Assembly (NCBI RefSeq): GCF_000236925.1
Contig: NC_016941.1
Span: 1,116,001-1,180,000, forward strand
Origin: Staphylococcus argenteus
GTDB lineage: Bacteria; Bacillota; Bacilli; Staphylococcales; Staphylococcaceae
Reading direction: 5' to 3'
DNA: 64,000 nt
Made by a program: the position numbers and the translations under genes. Below are positions 16,811 to 29,268 of this stretch, piece after piece (the first letter of the stretch is position 1; each line of letters starts with the position of its first letter). The notes under the pieces are model-generated. The model was not told where the DNA came from and searched no databases. It saw only the letters and a list, made by a program, of their open reading frames with translations.

Positions 16811-16838
16811 AATTATATATAAGGTGAGGTGATAAAAA

Positions 16839-17270
16839 ATGTTCATGGGAGAATACGATCATCAATTAGATACAAAAGGACGTATGATTATACCGTCCAA
16901 GTTTCGTTATGATTTAAATGAGCGTTTTATTATCACAAGAGGCCTTGATAAATGTTTATTCGGTTACACTTTAGACGAATGGCAACAGATTGAAGAGAAA
17001 ATGAAAACCTTACCTATGACAAAAAAAGACGCACGTAAGTTTATGCGTATGTTCTTCTCTGGTGCTGTTGAAGTTGAACTTGATAAACAAGGGCGTATTA
17101 ATATCCCTCAAAATTTGAGAAAATACGCTAATTTAACTAAAGAATGTACAGTAATCGGTGTATCAAATCGCATTGAGATTTGGGACAGAGAAACTTGGAA
17201 TGATTTCTATGAAGAATCTGAAGAAAGTTTCGAAGATATTGCTGAAGATTTAATAGATTTTGATTTTTAA
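16839..17270 (+). CDS. mraZ: Transcriptional regulator MraZ
   Basis: First gene of the division and cell-wall cluster; it encodes a DNA-binding autorepressor. The 143 residues hold two SpoVT-AbrB domains, each with the family DxxxR turn (DTKGR near 11-15 and DKQGR near 82-86). GGTGAGGTG lies upstream of the ATG. The operator repeats immediately upstream support autoregulation. Followed after 15 bases by rsmH. Confidence 0.95.
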
Positions 17271-17285
17271 AATGGAGGAATTGAA

Positions 17286-18221
17286 GTGTTTCATCATATC
17301 AGCGTTATGTTAAACGAAACCATTGATTATTTAAATGTAAAAGAAAATGGTGTGTACATTGACTGTACGCTAGGTGGAGCGGGACATGCCCTTTATTTAC
17401 TAAATCAATTAAATGACGAAGGTAGATTAATAGCAATCGATCAAGATCAAACAGCTATTGATAATGCTAAAGAAGTACTGAAAGATCATTTGCATAAAGT
17501 GACTTTCGTTCATAGTAACTTTCGTGAATTAACTAACATTTTAAATGACTTAAATATTGAAAAAGTAGATGGAATATACTACGACTTGGGTGTTTCGAGC
17601 CCACAATTAGATATTCCTGAACGAGGATTCAGCTATCATCATGATGCAACGTTAGATATGCGAATGGATCAAACTCAAGAACTAACAGCATACGATATCG
17701 TAAACAATTGGTCATATGAAGCTTTAGTGAAAATATTTTATCGTTACGGCGAAGAAAAATTTTCGAAACAGATAGCTAGAAGAATCGAAGCACATCGTGA
17801 ACAACAACCAATAACAACAACACTAGAATTAGTTGACATAATAAAAGAAGGAATTCCTGCAAAAGCGAGAAGAAAAGGTGGTCATCCTGCAAAACGTGTT
17901 TTCCAAGCACTACGAATTGCAGTAAACGATGAATTATCAGCCTTTGAAGATTCAATTGAACAAGCGATTGAATTAGTGAATGTAAACGGCAGGATTTCGG
18001 TTATCACATTCCACTCATTGGAAGACCGCTTATGTAAGCAAGTTTTCCAAGAATACGAAAAGGGTCCTGAAGTACCAAGAGGATTACCAGTGATACCAGA
18101 AGAATATACACCAAAGTTAAAGCGAGTTAATCGTAAACCGATTACCGCAACAGAAGAAGATTTAGATGACAATAATAGAGCACGCAGCGCGAAATTACGT
18201 GTAGCTGAAATACTTAAATAA
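17286..18221 (+). CDS. rsmH: 16S rRNA m4C1402 methyltransferase
   Basis: S-adenosylmethionine-dependent N4-methylation of C1402 in the 16S rRNA decoding centre (formerly mraW). The 311-residue protein starts at GTG, with GGAGG 8 bases upstream. Seen are the SAM-binding DCTLGGAGH (26-34), the AIDQD strand, the [12 protein letters not shown] catalytic loop near 98-109 and FHSLEDR near 240. In the dcw operon between mraZ and ftsL, its usual place. Confidence 0.97.
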   Translation: MFHHISVMLNETIDYLNVKENGVYIDCTLGGAGHALYLLNQLNDEGRLIAIDQDQTAIDNAKEVLKDHLHKVTFVHSNFRELTNILNDLNIEKVDGIYYDLGVSSPQLDIPERGFSYHHDATLDMRMDQTQELTAYDIVNNWSYEALVKIFYRYGEEKFSKQIARRIEAHREQQPITTTLELVDIIKEGIPAKARRKGGHPAKRVFQALRIAVNDELSAFEDSIEQAIELVNVNGRISVITFHSLEDRLCKQVFQEYEKGPEVPRGLPVIPEEYTPKLKRVNRKPITATEEDLDDNNRARSAKLRVAEILK

Positions 18222-18234
18222 GGAGCAATTTATA

Positions 18235-18636
18235 ATGGCTGTAGAAAAAGTGTATCAACCATATGACGAACAAGTTTATACTAGTATACCGATGCAACAA
18301 CCACAAACTAGACCCGAAAAGAAAACCGTTTCTAGAAAAGTGGTTGTACAATTAACTAAATTTGAAAAAGTTTTATACATAACTTTGATTACTGTAATTG
18401 CTATGTTAAGTATTTATATGCTATCTTTAAAAATGGATGCGTATGATACGCGAGGAAAGATTGCAGATTTAGATTATAAAATAGATAAACAATCAAGTGA
18501 AAACAGTGCTTTACAATCTGAAATCAAAAAGAATTCTTCTTATGAACGCATATACGAAAAGGCTAAGAAACAGGGGATGAGCCTTGAGAACGATAATGTA
18601 AAGGTAGTGCGTAGTAATGGCGAAGCAAAAAATTAA
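18235..18636 (+). CDS. ftsL: Cell division protein FtsL
   Basis: A bitopic division protein that forms a complex with DivIC and DivIB and activates septal synthases. The 133 residues have a cytoplasmic N-terminus, one membrane helix at about 46-66 and an external leucine-zipper-like coiled coil (about 68-120). AAGGAG precedes the ATG. Its last 20 bases overlap pbp1 in another frame, suggesting translational coupling. Confidence 0.92.
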   Translation: MAVEKVYQPYDEQVYTSIPMQQPQTRPEKKTVSRKVVVQLTKFEKVLYITLITVIAMLSIYMLSLKMDAYDTRGKIADLDYKIDKQSSENSALQSEIKKNSSYERIYEKAKKQGMSLENDNVKVVRSNGEAKN

Positions 18637-20851
18637 AATTAAAAAAAATAAAATAGGGGCAGTCCTACTTGTTGGTTTATTCGGACTGCTCTTTTTTATA
18701 TTGGTTTTAAGAATTTCATATATCATGATTACTGGTCATTCTAATGGTCAAGATTTAGTCATGAAGGCAAACGAAAAATATTTAGTTAAAAATGCTCAAC
18801 AACCTGAACGAGGCAAGATATATGATCGTAACGGTAAAGTACTAGCAGAAGATGTAGAAAGATATAAACTTGTTGCTGTTGTAGATAAAAAGGCAAGTGC
18901 CAATTCTAAGAAACCAAGGCATGTAGTTGATAAAAAAGAAACAGCTAAGAAATTGTCTACAGTCATTGATATGAAACCAGAAGAAATTGAAAAAAGACTT
19001 AGTCAAAAGAAAGTTTTTCAAATCGAGTTCGGTCGTAAAGGTACAAATTTAACATATCAGGATAAATTAAAAATAGAAAAAATGAAATTACCTGGTATTT
19101 CTTTACTGCCAGAAACAGAGAGATTTTATCCGAATGGCAACTTTGCATCTCACTTAATTGGAATGGCTCAAAAGAATCCGGATACTGGTGAACTTAAAGG
19201 TGCACTTGGTGTTGAAAAGATTTTTGATAGTTACTTAAGTGGTTCAAAAGGTTCATTAAGATATATTCATGATATTTGGGGTTATATCGCACCAAATACT
19301 AAGAAGGAGAAACAACCAAAACGTGGCGACGACGTTCATTTAACAATTGATTCGAATATACAAGTGTTTGTTGAAGAAGCGCTTGATAATATGGTTGAAA
19401 GATATCGTCCAAAAGATTTATTTGCAGTTGTTATGGATGCTAAGACTGGTGAGATACTAGCATATAGTCAACGACCAACTTTTAACCCAGAAACTGGTAA
19501 AGACTTTGGTAAAAAATGGGCTAATGACTTATATCAAAACACATATGAACCTGGGTCAACATTTAAATCGTTTGGATTAGCTGCTGCTATTCAAGAAGGC
19601 GCATTTGATCCAAATAAAAAATATAAATCAGGCCATAGAGACATAATGGGGTCTCGTATATCTGACTGGAATAGAGTTGGTTGGGGAGAAATCCCAATGT
19701 CACTAGGATTCACTTATTCATCAAATACTTTAATGATGCATTTACAAGATTTAGTTGGTGCAGACAAAATGAAATCATGGTATGAACGTTTTGGTTTTGG
19801 AAAATCAACTAAAGGTATGTTTGATGGTGAAGCGCCAGGACAAATTGGTTGGAGCAATGAATTACAACAAAAAACATCATCATTTGGACAATCAACAACT
19901 GTAACACCAGCTCAAATGTTGCAAGCTCAATCTGCATTCTTTAATAATGGTAATATGTTAAAACCATGGTTTGTGAACAGCGTTGAAAATCCAGTTAGCA
20001 AAAAGCAATTTTATAAAGGTGAAAAACAATTCGCTGGTAAACCAATTACGAAAGATACTGCTGAAAAAGTAGAAAAACAATTAGACCTGGTTGTTAATAG
20101 TAAGAAAAGTCATGCTGCAAACTATCGTATCGAAGGTTATGATATTGAAGGTAAGACTGGTACAGCTCAAGTAGCTGCTCCAAATGGTGGCGGTTATGTT
20201 AAAGGTCCAAACCCATACTTTGTAAGCTTTATGGGTGATGCGCCTAAGAAGAACCCTAAAGTAATAGTATATGCTGGTATGAGTTTAGCTCAGAAAAATG
20301 ATCAAGAAGCTTATGAATTAGGTGTTAGTAAGGCTTTTAAACCTATCATGGAAAATACTTTAAAATATTTAAATGTAGGTAAATCTAAAGACGATACTTC
20401 TAATGCAGAGTTTAGTAAAGTACCTGATGTTGAGGGGCAAGAAAAACAAAAAGCTATTGATAGTGTGAGTGCAAAATCATTAGAACCCGTTACAATCGGT
20501 TCGGGATCACAAATTAAAGCACAATCAGTAAAAGCAGGAAATAAAGTGTTACCACATAGCAAAGTGTTGCTATTAACTGATGGTGACGTGACAATGCCTG
20601 ATATGACAGGTTGGACTAAGGAAGATGTTATTGCCTTTGAAAACTTAACGAATATTAAAGTGAATTTAAAAGGTAGTGGCTTCGTATCTCACCAGTCAAT
20701 CACAAAAGGTCAAAAACTCACTGAAAAAGACAAAATAGACGTAGAATTTTCATCAGAGAATGTAGACAGCAATTCAACTAATAATTCTGATTCGAAATCA
20801 GATGATACAAATAAATCTGACAGTAAATCTGACAAAGATAAGTCGGAATAA
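18617..20851 (+). CDS. pbp1: Penicillin-binding protein 1 (essential septal transpeptidase)
   Basis: A class B PBP that crosslinks septal peptidoglycan with FtsW. The 744 residues comprise a membrane anchor (13-36), a dimerisation domain, a transpeptidase domain and two C-terminal PASTA domains (about 600-657 and 658-716), ending in a Ser/Asp/Lys-rich tail. Active-site motifs are Ser314-TFK, SSN (368-370) and KTGT (513-516), all intact. The ATG lies inside ftsL. It is the homologue of the gene often called pbpA in this cluster. Confidence 0.97.
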   Translation: MAKQKIKIKKNKIGAVLLVGLFGLLFFILVLRISYIMITGHSNGQDLVMKANEKYLVKNAQQPERGKIYDRNGKVLAEDVERYKLVAVVDKKASANSKKPRHVVDKKETAKKLSTVIDMKPEEIEKRLSQKKVFQIEFGRKGTNLTYQDKLKIEKMKLPGISLLPETERFYPNGNFASHLIGMAQKNPDTGELKGALGVEKIFDSYLSGSKGSLRYIHDIWGYIAPNTKKEKQPKRGDDVHLTIDSNIQVFVEEALDNMVERYRPKDLFAVVMDAKTGEILAYSQRPTFNPETGKDFGKKWANDLYQNTYEPGSTFKSFGLAAAIQEGAFDPNKKYKSGHRDIMGSRISDWNRVGWGEIPMSLGFTYSSNTLMMHLQDLVGADKMKSWYERFGFGKSTKGMFDGEAPGQIGWSNELQQKTSSFGQSTTVTPAQMLQAQSAFFNNGNMLKPWFVNSVENPVSKKQFYKGEKQFAGKPITKDTAEKVEKQLDLVVNSKKSHAANYRIEGYDIEGKTGTAQVAAPNGGGYVKGPNPYFVSFMGDAPKKNPKVIVYAGMSLAQKNDQEAYELGVSKAFKPIMENTLKYLNVGKSKDDTSNAEFSKVPDVEGQEKQKAIDSVSAKSLEPVTIGSGSQIKAQSVKAGNKVLPHSKVLLLTDGDVTMPDMTGWTKEDVIAFENLTNIKVNLKGSGFVSHQSITKGQKLTEKDKIDVEFSSENVDSNSTNNSDSKSDDTNKSDSKSDKDKSE

Positions 20852-20979
20852 GGTAAATTGCGGCATTAAATAAGGATAACTTGTCACTATTAAATTGTGA
20901 TTAAGCAATTGTTAGGCAAGCATAAACATCTTCATTTAATCTTTATTATTTAGCGTTGATAGAGAATTTTAGGGTAGAC

Positions 20980-21028
20980 GAGGTCAGGTTAACTTGTTTG
21001 TTATAAACAAACTTTTTATACTGGCCTC
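20980..21028. other. Hairpin in the pbp1-mraY gap
   Basis: GAGGTCAG pairs with CTGGCCTC (one G-T), with an inner TTGTTT/AAACAA stem. It has only a weak T-run, so it may be an attenuator or processing site. The rest of the 291-base gap holds no ORF. Confidence 0.4.
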
Positions 21029-21142
21029 TTATACCGTGATGAAATAAATATTTAAAAAATGATAACAACTTTGTTTATTAAATTGAAAAATTGATAATAT
21101 ATTAATGATTAAAAAAGTTTGGATTAAGAAGAGGAGATAATT

Positions 21143-22108
21143 ATGATTTTTGTATATGCGTTTTTAGCGCTAGTCATCACTTTTGTTTTAGTACCTGTAT
21201 TAATACCTACATTAAAAAGGATGAAATTCGGACAGAGTATCCGTGAAGAAGGTCCACAAAGCCACATGAAAAAAACTGGAACACCAACAATGGGTGGTCT
21301 AACATTTTTATTAAGTATTGTGATAACATCATTGATTGCAATTATTTTTGTTAATGATTCAAATCCGATTTTATTATTGTTATTTGTGACAATTGGATTT
21401 GGGTTAATTGGTTTCATTGATGATTACATCATAGTTGTTAAAAAAAATAACCAAGGTTTAACAAGTAAACAGAAATTTTTAGCGCAAATTGGAATAGCAA
21501 TTATTTTCTTTGTTTTAAGTAATGTATTTCATTTGGTGAATTTTTCAACAAACATACATATTCCATTTACAAACATAGCAATTCCATTATCCTTTGCCTA
21601 TGTTATCTTTATTGTATTTTGGCAAGTTGGATTTTCTAATGCAGTAAATTTAACAGATGGATTAGACGGATTGGCTACTGGTTTATCAATTATTGGTTTT
21701 ACAATGTATGCAATTATGAGCTTTGTATTAGGTGAGACGGCAATTGGTATTTTCTGTATTATTATGTTGTTTGCACTTTTAGGGTTTTTACCATATAACA
21801 TTAACCCGGCAAAAGTGTTTATGGGCGATACGGGGAGCTTAGCACTAGGCGGTATATTCGCAACAATTTCAATCATGTTAAATCAAGAGTTATCATTAAT
21901 TTTTATAGGACTTGTATTTGTGATTGAAACTTTATCAGTAATGTTACAAGTAGCTAGCTTTAAGCTTACTGGAAAACGTATATTTAAAATGAGCCCGATT
22001 CATCATCATTTTGAGTTGATTGGTTGGAGTGAATGGAAAGTTGTTACAGTATTTTGGACTGTAGGTTTAATTTCAGGTTTAATCGGATTATGGATTGGAG
22101 TGCATTAA
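21143..22108 (+). CDS. mraY: Phospho-N-acetylmuramoyl-pentapeptide transferase
   Basis: Integral membrane enzyme that makes lipid I from UDP-MurNAc-pentapeptide and undecaprenyl phosphate. The 321-residue, ten-helix protein has GFIDDY near 91-96, [10 protein letters not shown] near 171-180, [11 protein letters not shown] near 229-239 and the HHHFE loop near 291-295. AGAGGAG precedes the ATG. murD starts one base after its stop, so they are translationally linked. Confidence 0.97.
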   Translation: MIFVYAFLALVITFVLVPVLIPTLKRMKFGQSIREEGPQSHMKKTGTPTMGGLTFLLSIVITSLIAIIFVNDSNPILLLLFVTIGFGLIGFIDDYIIVVKKNNQGLTSKQKFLAQIGIAIIFFVLSNVFHLVNFSTNIHIPFTNIAIPLSFAYVIFIVFWQVGFSNAVNLTDGLDGLATGLSIIGFTMYAIMSFVLGETAIGIFCIIMLFALLGFLPYNINPAKVFMGDTGSLALGGIFATISIMLNQELSLIFIGLVFVIETLSVMLQVASFKLTGKRIFKMSPIHHHFELIGWSEWKVVTVFWTVGLISGLIGLWIGVH

Positions 22109-22109
22109 T

Positions 22110-23459
22110 ATGCTCAATTATACTGGCTTGGAAAATGAAAATGTATTAGTAGTAGGACTTGCAAAAAGTGGATATGAGGCAGCTAAATTATTAAGCAAGT
22201 TGGGTGCGAATGTAACGGTAAATGATGGTAAAGATTTGACGCAAGATGCGCACGCCAAAGATTTAGAATCAATGGGGATTAAAGTTGTTAGTGGTAGACA
22301 TCCATTATCATTACTAGACAATGATCCAATTGTCGTTAAAAATCCTGGTATACCTTATACTGTGTCTATTATTGATGAAGCTGTGAAAAGGAATTTGAAA
22401 ATATTAACTGAAGTAGAATTGAGTTATTTAATTTCAGAAGCACCAATCATAGCAGTGACAGGGACTAATGGAAAAACAACAGTCACATCTCTTATTGGTG
22501 ATATGTTTAAAAAAAGTCGCTTAACAGGTAGACTTTCAGGAAATATTGGATATGTGGCATCAAAAGTTGCGCAAGAAGTAAAGCCGTCTGACTATTTAAT
22601 TACTGAACTGTCATCATTTCAATTACTAGGTATTGAAAAATATAGACCACATATCGCCATTATCACTAATATTTATTCAGCGCATTTAGATTACCATGAG
22701 AACTTGGAAAATTATCAAAATGCTAAAAAGCAAATTTATAAAAATCAAACTAAAGATGATTATTTAATTTGTAATTATCATCAAAGACAAGTAATAGAAT
22801 CAGAAGAATTAAAAGCTAAAACGTTATATTTTTCAACACAACAAGAAGTTGATGGTATTTATATAAAAGATGGCTTTATCGTATATAAAGGGATTCGAAT
22901 CATCAACACAGAAGATTTAGTATTACCAGGAGAACATAACTTAGAAAATATTCTAGCTGCTGTACTTGCTTGTATTTTAGCAGGGGTGCCGATTAAAGCA
23001 ATTATTGATAGTTTAACTACTTTTTCAGGAATTGAACATCGATTACAGTACATTGGTACTAACAGAACAAATAAGTATTACAATGACTCGAAAGCTACTA
23101 ATACACTTGCAACACAATTTGCTTTGAACTCTTTTAATCAACCAATCATTTGGTTATGTGGTGGATTAGATAGAGGTAATGAATTTGATGAACTTATTCC
23201 TTACATGGAAAATGTTCGCGTAATGGTTGTATTCGGACAAACAAAAGACAAGTTTGCTAAACTAGGTAATAGTCAAGGGAAATCGGTCATTGAAGCAAAC
23301 AACGTCGAAGATGCTGTTGATAAAGTACAAGATATTATTGAACCGAATGATGTAGTTCTGTTATCTCCAGCTTGTGCAAGTTGGGATCAATATAGTACTT
23401 TTGAAGAGCGTGGAGAGAAATTTATTGAAAGATTCCGTGCCCATTTGCCATCTTATTAA
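22110..23459 (+). CDS. murD: UDP-N-acetylmuramoylalanine-D-glutamate ligase
   Basis: Cytoplasmic ATP-dependent ligase adding D-glutamate to UDP-MurNAc-L-Ala. The 449 residues start MLNYTGLEN; an upstream in-frame GTG is unnecessary. The N-terminal Rossmann-like domain has [12 protein letters not shown], the P-loop is GTNGKTT at 118-124, the central domain has YNDSKATN near 319, and the C-terminal domain has [12 protein letters not shown]. Between mraY and divIB as in other staphylococci. Confidence 0.97.
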   Translation: MLNYTGLENENVLVVGLAKSGYEAAKLLSKLGANVTVNDGKDLTQDAHAKDLESMGIKVVSGRHPLSLLDNDPIVVKNPGIPYTVSIIDEAVKRNLKILTEVELSYLISEAPIIAVTGTNGKTTVTSLIGDMFKKSRLTGRLSGNIGYVASKVAQEVKPSDYLITELSSFQLLGIEKYRPHIAIITNIYSAHLDYHENLENYQNAKKQIYKNQTKDDYLICNYHQRQVIESEELKAKTLYFSTQQEVDGIYIKDGFIVYKGIRIINTEDLVLPGEHNLENILAAVLACILAGVPIKAIIDSLTTFSGIEHRLQYIGTNRTNKYYNDSKATNTLATQFALNSFNQPIIWLCGGLDRGNEFDELIPYMENVRVMVVFGQTKDKFAKLGNSQGKSVIEANNVEDAVDKVQDIIEPNDVVLLSPACASWDQYSTFEERGEKFIERFRAHLPSY

Positions 23460-23474
23460 AGGGTGTGAGTATTG

Positions 23475-24809
23475 ATGGATGATAAAACGAAGAATGATCA
23501 GCAAGAGCCAAATGAAGATAAAGATGAATTAGAACTATTTACTAGAAATACATCTAAGAAAAGAAGACAACGAAAAAGGTCTGAAGCTACACGATTATTT
23601 GATCAAAATGAGTCAGATAAATCGCAACAAGCAGAGTTTGACGAAGACATATATTTAATCAATAAAGATTTTAAAAAAGATAAGGAAGATCATGACGATC
23701 TTACTAATCATAACGGTGACAGTGATGCTGATTATGATAGGAGTTTAAACTCAGCTAATCAAGTTTATAACCCGAATCAAGAAGATGAACATTTAAGTGA
23801 TTCTGATAAATTTGGAGTTGCCTCTTCCGACGAATACTCAAACGATGAAAATCAACAAAGTGATGACGTTACTTCGGAAGGTAAAGTTGATGCTAATGAC
23901 TCAATAGATGACAAGACGAAACGTAAGAGTAAAGTTACTCAATTAAAACCTTTAACACTTGAGGAAAAACGGAAGTTAAGACGAAAAAGACAGAAGAGAA
24001 TTCAGTATAGCATTATAACTATTTTAGTATTATTAATTGCTGTTATTTTAATTTATATGTTTTCACCACTTAGTAAAATTGCGCATGTAAATATAAATGG
24101 TAATAATCATGTTAGCACTTCGAAAATTAATAAAATTTTAGACGTAAAAAGTGATTCAAGGATGTATACATTTAGTAAGAAAAATGCAATCAATGATCTT
24201 GAGGAAGACCCTTTAATTAAAAGTGTTGATATACACAAGAAATTGCCAAATACGTTAAATGTAGATATAACAGAAAATGAAATTATCGCTTTAGTAAAAT
24301 ATAAAGGTAAATATTTACCTTTATTAGAAAACGGGAAATTGCTTAAAGGTTCAAATGATGTCAAAATCAATGATGCACCTGTAATGGATGGTTTTAGTGG
24401 AACAAAAGAAGATGATATGATTAAAGCGTTGTCTGATATGAAACCAGAAGTAAGACGATATATTGCAGAGGTTAGCTATGCACCAAGTAAAAATAAGCAA
24501 AGTAGAATAGAGCTGTACACAACAGATGGTCTTCAAGTCGTCGGTGACATTTCAACGATTGCTGATAAAATGAAATATTATCCACAAATGTCACAATCGT
24601 TATCTAGAGATAGTTCTGGTAAATTAAAAACACGCGGTTACATAGATTTATCTGTGGGCGCATCATTCATTCCTTATCGTGGTAACACATCAAATCAATC
24701 AGAAAGCGATAAAAATGTGACTAAATCATCTCAAGAAGAAAATCAAGCAAAAGAAGAATTACAAAGCGTTTTAAACAAAATTAACAATCAATCAAGTAAG
24801 AATAATTAA
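23475..24809 (+). CDS. divIB: Cell division protein DivIB (FtsQ-like)
   Basis: A bitopic divisome protein partnering FtsL and DivIC. The start is ATG with AAAGGGTG upstream; an in-frame TTG directly precedes it. The 444 residues divide into a long, acidic, low-complexity cytoplasmic tail (1-150), a basic patch, a membrane helix near 178-196, a POTRA domain from about 199 and a beta domain, ending in a Gln/Asn/Ser-rich tail. The cytoplasmic tail appears more diverged from my memory of S. aureus than the rest. Confidence 0.93.
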   Translation: MDDKTKNDQQEPNEDKDELELFTRNTSKKRRQRKRSEATRLFDQNESDKSQQAEFDEDIYLINKDFKKDKEDHDDLTNHNGDSDADYDRSLNSANQVYNPNQEDEHLSDSDKFGVASSDEYSNDENQQSDDVTSEGKVDANDSIDDKTKRKSKVTQLKPLTLEEKRKLRRKRQKRIQYSIITILVLLIAVILIYMFSPLSKIAHVNINGNNHVSTSKINKILDVKSDSRMYTFSKKNAINDLEEDPLIKSVDIHKKLPNTLNVDITENEIIALVKYKGKYLPLLENGKLLKGSNDVKINDAPVMDGFSGTKEDDMIKALSDMKPEVRRYIAEVSYAPSKNKQSRIELYTTDGLQVVGDISTIADKMKYYPQMSQSLSRDSSGKLKTRGYIDLSVGASFIPYRGNTSNQSESDKNVTKSSQEENQAKEELQSVLNKINNQSSKNN

Positions 24810-24892
24810 AAAATTTTGATATTGTCTATGTTTATAGTTCACAAGCCATTCAACGTATTGTAAACTAAAGATAGTGTATTTTTTAATAGTAA

Positions 24893-26320
<1,428 letters not shown>

Positions 26321-26352
26321 TTATTGGCCAATAAAACTAGGAGGAAATTTAA

Positions 26353-27525
26353 ATGTTAGAATTTGAACAAGGATTTAATCATTTAGCGACTTTAAAGGTC
26401 ATTGGTGTAGGTGGTGGCGGTAATAACGCTGTAAACCGAATGATTGACCACGGAATGAATAATGTTGAATTTATCGCTATCAACACAGACGGTCAAGCTT
26501 TAAACTTATCTAAAGCTGAATCAAAAATCCAAATCGGTGAGAAATTAACACGTGGTTTAGGTGCAGGTGCTAATCCTGAAATTGGTAAAAAAGCTGCTGA
26601 AGAATCTCGCGAGCAAATTGAAGATGCAATTCAAGGTGCAGATATGGTATTCGTTACTTCTGGTATGGGTGGCGGAACTGGTACTGGTGCGGCACCAGTT
26701 GTAGCTAAAATTGCAAAAGAGATGGGTGCATTAACAGTAGGTGTTGTAACTCGCCCGTTCAGCTTTGAAGGACGTAAACGTCAAACTCAAGCTGCTGCTG
26801 GAGTAGAAGCTATGAAAGCTGCTGTAGATACATTAATCGTAATTCCAAACGACCGTTTATTAGACATCGTTGACAAATCTACACCTATGATGGAAGCATT
26901 TAAAGAGGCTGACAATGTGTTACGCCAAGGTGTACAAGGTATTTCAGATTTAATCGCTGTTTCTGGTGAAGTTAACTTAGACTTTGCAGATGTTAAGACA
27001 ATCATGTCAAACCAAGGCTCAGCATTAATGGGTATCGGTGTATCATCTGGTGAAAACAGAGCAGTAGAAGCTGCTAAAAAAGCAATTTCTTCTCCATTAC
27101 TTGAAACATCTATCGTTGGTGCGCAAGGTGTGCTTATGAACATTACTGGTGGCGAATCATTGTCATTATTCGAAGCACAAGAAGCTGCTGACATCGTTCA
27201 AGACGCTGCTGATGAAGATGTAAACATGATCTTCGGTACAGTAATCAATCCTGAATTACAAGATGAAATTGTAGTTACAGTTATCGCAACTGGCTTTGAT
27301 GACAAACCAACTTCACATAGTCGTAAATCAGGTAGCACAGGATTTGGAACTAGCGTAAGCAGTTCAAGTGCTTCTACTTCTAAAGAAGATTCATTTACTT
27401 CAAATTCTTCAAATGCGCAAGCGTCTGAAAGTGTAAGTGAAAGATCACATACAACTAAAGAAGATGATATTCCTAGCTTCATTAGAAATAGAGAAGAAAG
27501 ACGTTCAAGAAGAACTAGACGTTAA
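26353..27525 (+). CDS. ftsZ: Cell division GTPase FtsZ
   Basis: Tubulin-like GTPase that forms the Z-ring. The 390 residues include the tubulin signature GGGTGTG at 106-112, the T7 loop NLDFAD at 208-213 that completes the neighbour's GTPase site, a Ser-rich linker (about 320-370) and a conserved C-terminal peptide ([18 protein letters not shown]) that binds FtsA and SepF. AGGAGG precedes the ATG. A strong terminator follows, separating it from pgeF. Confidence 0.98.
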
Positions 27526-27556
27526 TTGATATATATACACAAAATAATTCAACACA

Positions 27557-27588
27557 AATCATCAGATAAGTTATCTGATGATTTTTTT
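27557..27588 (+). terminator. Terminator of ftsZ
   Basis: ATCATCAGATAA and TTATCTGATGAT form a perfect stem followed by T7. Confidence 0.95.
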
Positions 27589-27782
27589 ACTACATTTAAA
27601 AAATCATGATGTGTTATGTAAGAAGTTCATTGTACCTTTTAAAATTAGTTTGAAATTCCAATGTAACGATGAAATATTATTTGCACAACATTTTAATTTT
27701 AAACATAAATGTTATATTATATAATTATTAAACTTTACGCAGTTATACGAAGATAATTTTATGAAATGATGGTGACAATCGA

Positions 27783-28580
27783 TTGAATGATAAATTTAAA
27801 AAACAACCGCATCATTTAATATTTGAAGATTTATTGCAAGAAGGTATTACATTGGGTATTACAACAAGAAATAATGGATTAAGTAATTATCCGGAAAATG
27901 CGTTTAATATGGCGCGTTATATTGATGACAGTTCTAACAATATTACACAGCATCAAATTCAACTAGCCGAAGAAATTGGATTTGATAGAGCTGAATGGGT
28001 ATTTCCAATACAAACCCATGAAAATAAAGTTGCACACATAACTAAAGATGATCGAGGAACGAACATTGAGAAGTTAACCAATCAGCTTCATGGTGTAGAT
28101 GCAATGTTTACTTATGATGACAATGTATTATTAACTATGTGTTATGCAGATTGTGTTCCAGTATATTTTTATAGTCCGAAACATCATTTTATAGCATTAG
28201 CACATGCGGGTTGGCGTGGCACATATACCAAAATTGTAAAAGAAGTACTTGATCAAGTAGATTTTGACTTGGAAGATTTACATGTAGTTATAGGTCCAGC
28301 TACTTCTTCGAGTTATGAAATCAATGATGATATTAAAAATAAATTTAAAACACTACCAATCAATAGTTCAAAGTATATTGAAACAAGAGGACAAGACCGT
28401 CATGGTATCGATTTAAAAAAAGCAAATGCAGAATTATTAACTTATTATGGTGTTCCTAATGAAAATATTTACACAACAGCTTATGCTACATCAGAGCATT
28501 TAAACTTATTTTTCTCGTATAGAGTGGAAAAAGGACAAACTGGACGCATGTTAGCATTTATTGGACAACTGAAGCAATAA
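27783..28580 (+). CDS. pgeF: PgeF/YlmD-family protein (purine nucleoside/peptidoglycan editing)
   Basis: Member of the multicopper-oxidase-like YfiH family (laccase-domain proteins). Relatives are reported as purine nucleoside phosphorylase/deaminases, and E. coli PgeF as a peptidoglycan editing factor. The 265 residues contain the metal-binding set His79 (QTHE), Cys124 (CYADC) and His141 (AHAGWRGT). It starts at TTG with GGTG upstream, a weak site. First gene of the ylm group after ftsZ; co-transcribed with ylmE. Confidence 0.88.
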   Translation: MNDKFKKQPHHLIFEDLLQEGITLGITTRNNGLSNYPENAFNMARYIDDSSNNITQHQIQLAEEIGFDRAEWVFPIQTHENKVAHITKDDRGTNIEKLTNQLHGVDAMFTYDDNVLLTMCYADCVPVYFYSPKHHFIALAHAGWRGTYTKIVKEVLDQVDFDLEDLHVVIGPATSSSYEINDDIKNKFKTLPINSSKYIETRGQDRHGIDLKKANAELLTYYGVPNENIYTTAYATSEHLNLFFSYRVEKGQTGRMLAFIGQLKQ

Positions 28581-28593
28581 GGAGGAAATTGGC

Positions 28594-29268
28594 TTGCGTG
28601 TAGAAGAAAACTTACAACAAATTGCAACACAAATTAATGACAAAATTGAAAAAAATAATTTTTCAACAAAACCAAACGTGATTGCAGTCACAAAATATGT
28701 TACAATAGAGCGAGCTAAAGAAGCATATGAGGCTGGAATAAGACACTTTGGAGAGAATAGATTGGAAGGCTTTTTTCAAAAGAAAGAGTCTCTACCAAAA
28801 GATGCAGTAATTCATTTTATTGGATCATTGCAATCTCGAAAAGTTAAAGATGTCATAAATGACGTTGACTATTTTCATGCTTTAGATCGATTGAGCTTAG
28901 CCAAAGAAATTAATAAACGTGCAGAACATAAAATTAGATGTTTCTTGCAAGTGAACGTTTCAGGAGAAGTTTCTAAACATGGTATTGCTTTAGAAGATGT
29001 AGATCAGTTTATTCATGATCTTAAAGAATATGACAAAATTGAAATTGTAGGTTTAATGACGATGGCTCCATTGACAGACGATGGTGCATATATTAAATCG
29101 TTATTTAAGAATTTACGCTTAAAAAAAGAACAAATACAACGACTCAATTTAGATTATGCACCTTGCAATGAATTATCAATGGGAATGAGTAATGATTACC
29201 TTATTGCAGTTGAAGAAGGTGCCACGTTTGTTAGAATTGGGACTAAACTTGTAGGAGAAGAGGAGTGA
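28594..29268 (+). CDS. ylmE: PLP homeostasis protein (YggS/YlmE family)
   Basis: A 224-residue alanine-racemase-fold protein that binds pyridoxal phosphate without known catalysis and keeps PLP and amino-acid pools balanced. The PLP lysine is Lys34 in AVTKYV. Also seen are FGENR near 54 and the phosphate-binding LSMGMSND near 194. It starts at TTG with a strong AAGGAGG 9 bases upstream. Its stop overlaps the GTG of sepF. Confidence 0.93.
   Translation: MRVEENLQQIATQINDKIEKNNFSTKPNVIAVTKYVTIERAKEAYEAGIRHFGENRLEGFFQKKESLPKDAVIHFIGSLQSRKVKDVINDVDYFHALDRLSLAKEINKRAEHKIRCFLQVNVSGEVSKHGIALEDVDQFIHDLKEYDKIEIVGLMTMAPLTDDGAYIKSLFKNLRLKKEQIQRLNLDYAPCNELSMGMSNDYLIAVEEGATFVRIGTKLVGEEE

Noticed and set aside
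17882..18172. Long antisense ORF inside rsmH
   Set aside because: It is a shadow of the rsmH frame without ribosome site or domain; rsmH is unmistakable.
20852..21142. Missing gene between pbp1 and mraY
   Set aside because: No ORF with a ribosome site on either strand; only an imperfect hairpin is present.
26787..27194. 135-codon antisense ORF inside ftsZ
   Set aside because: It arises from the codon pattern of ftsZ; no start signals and no recognisable domain.
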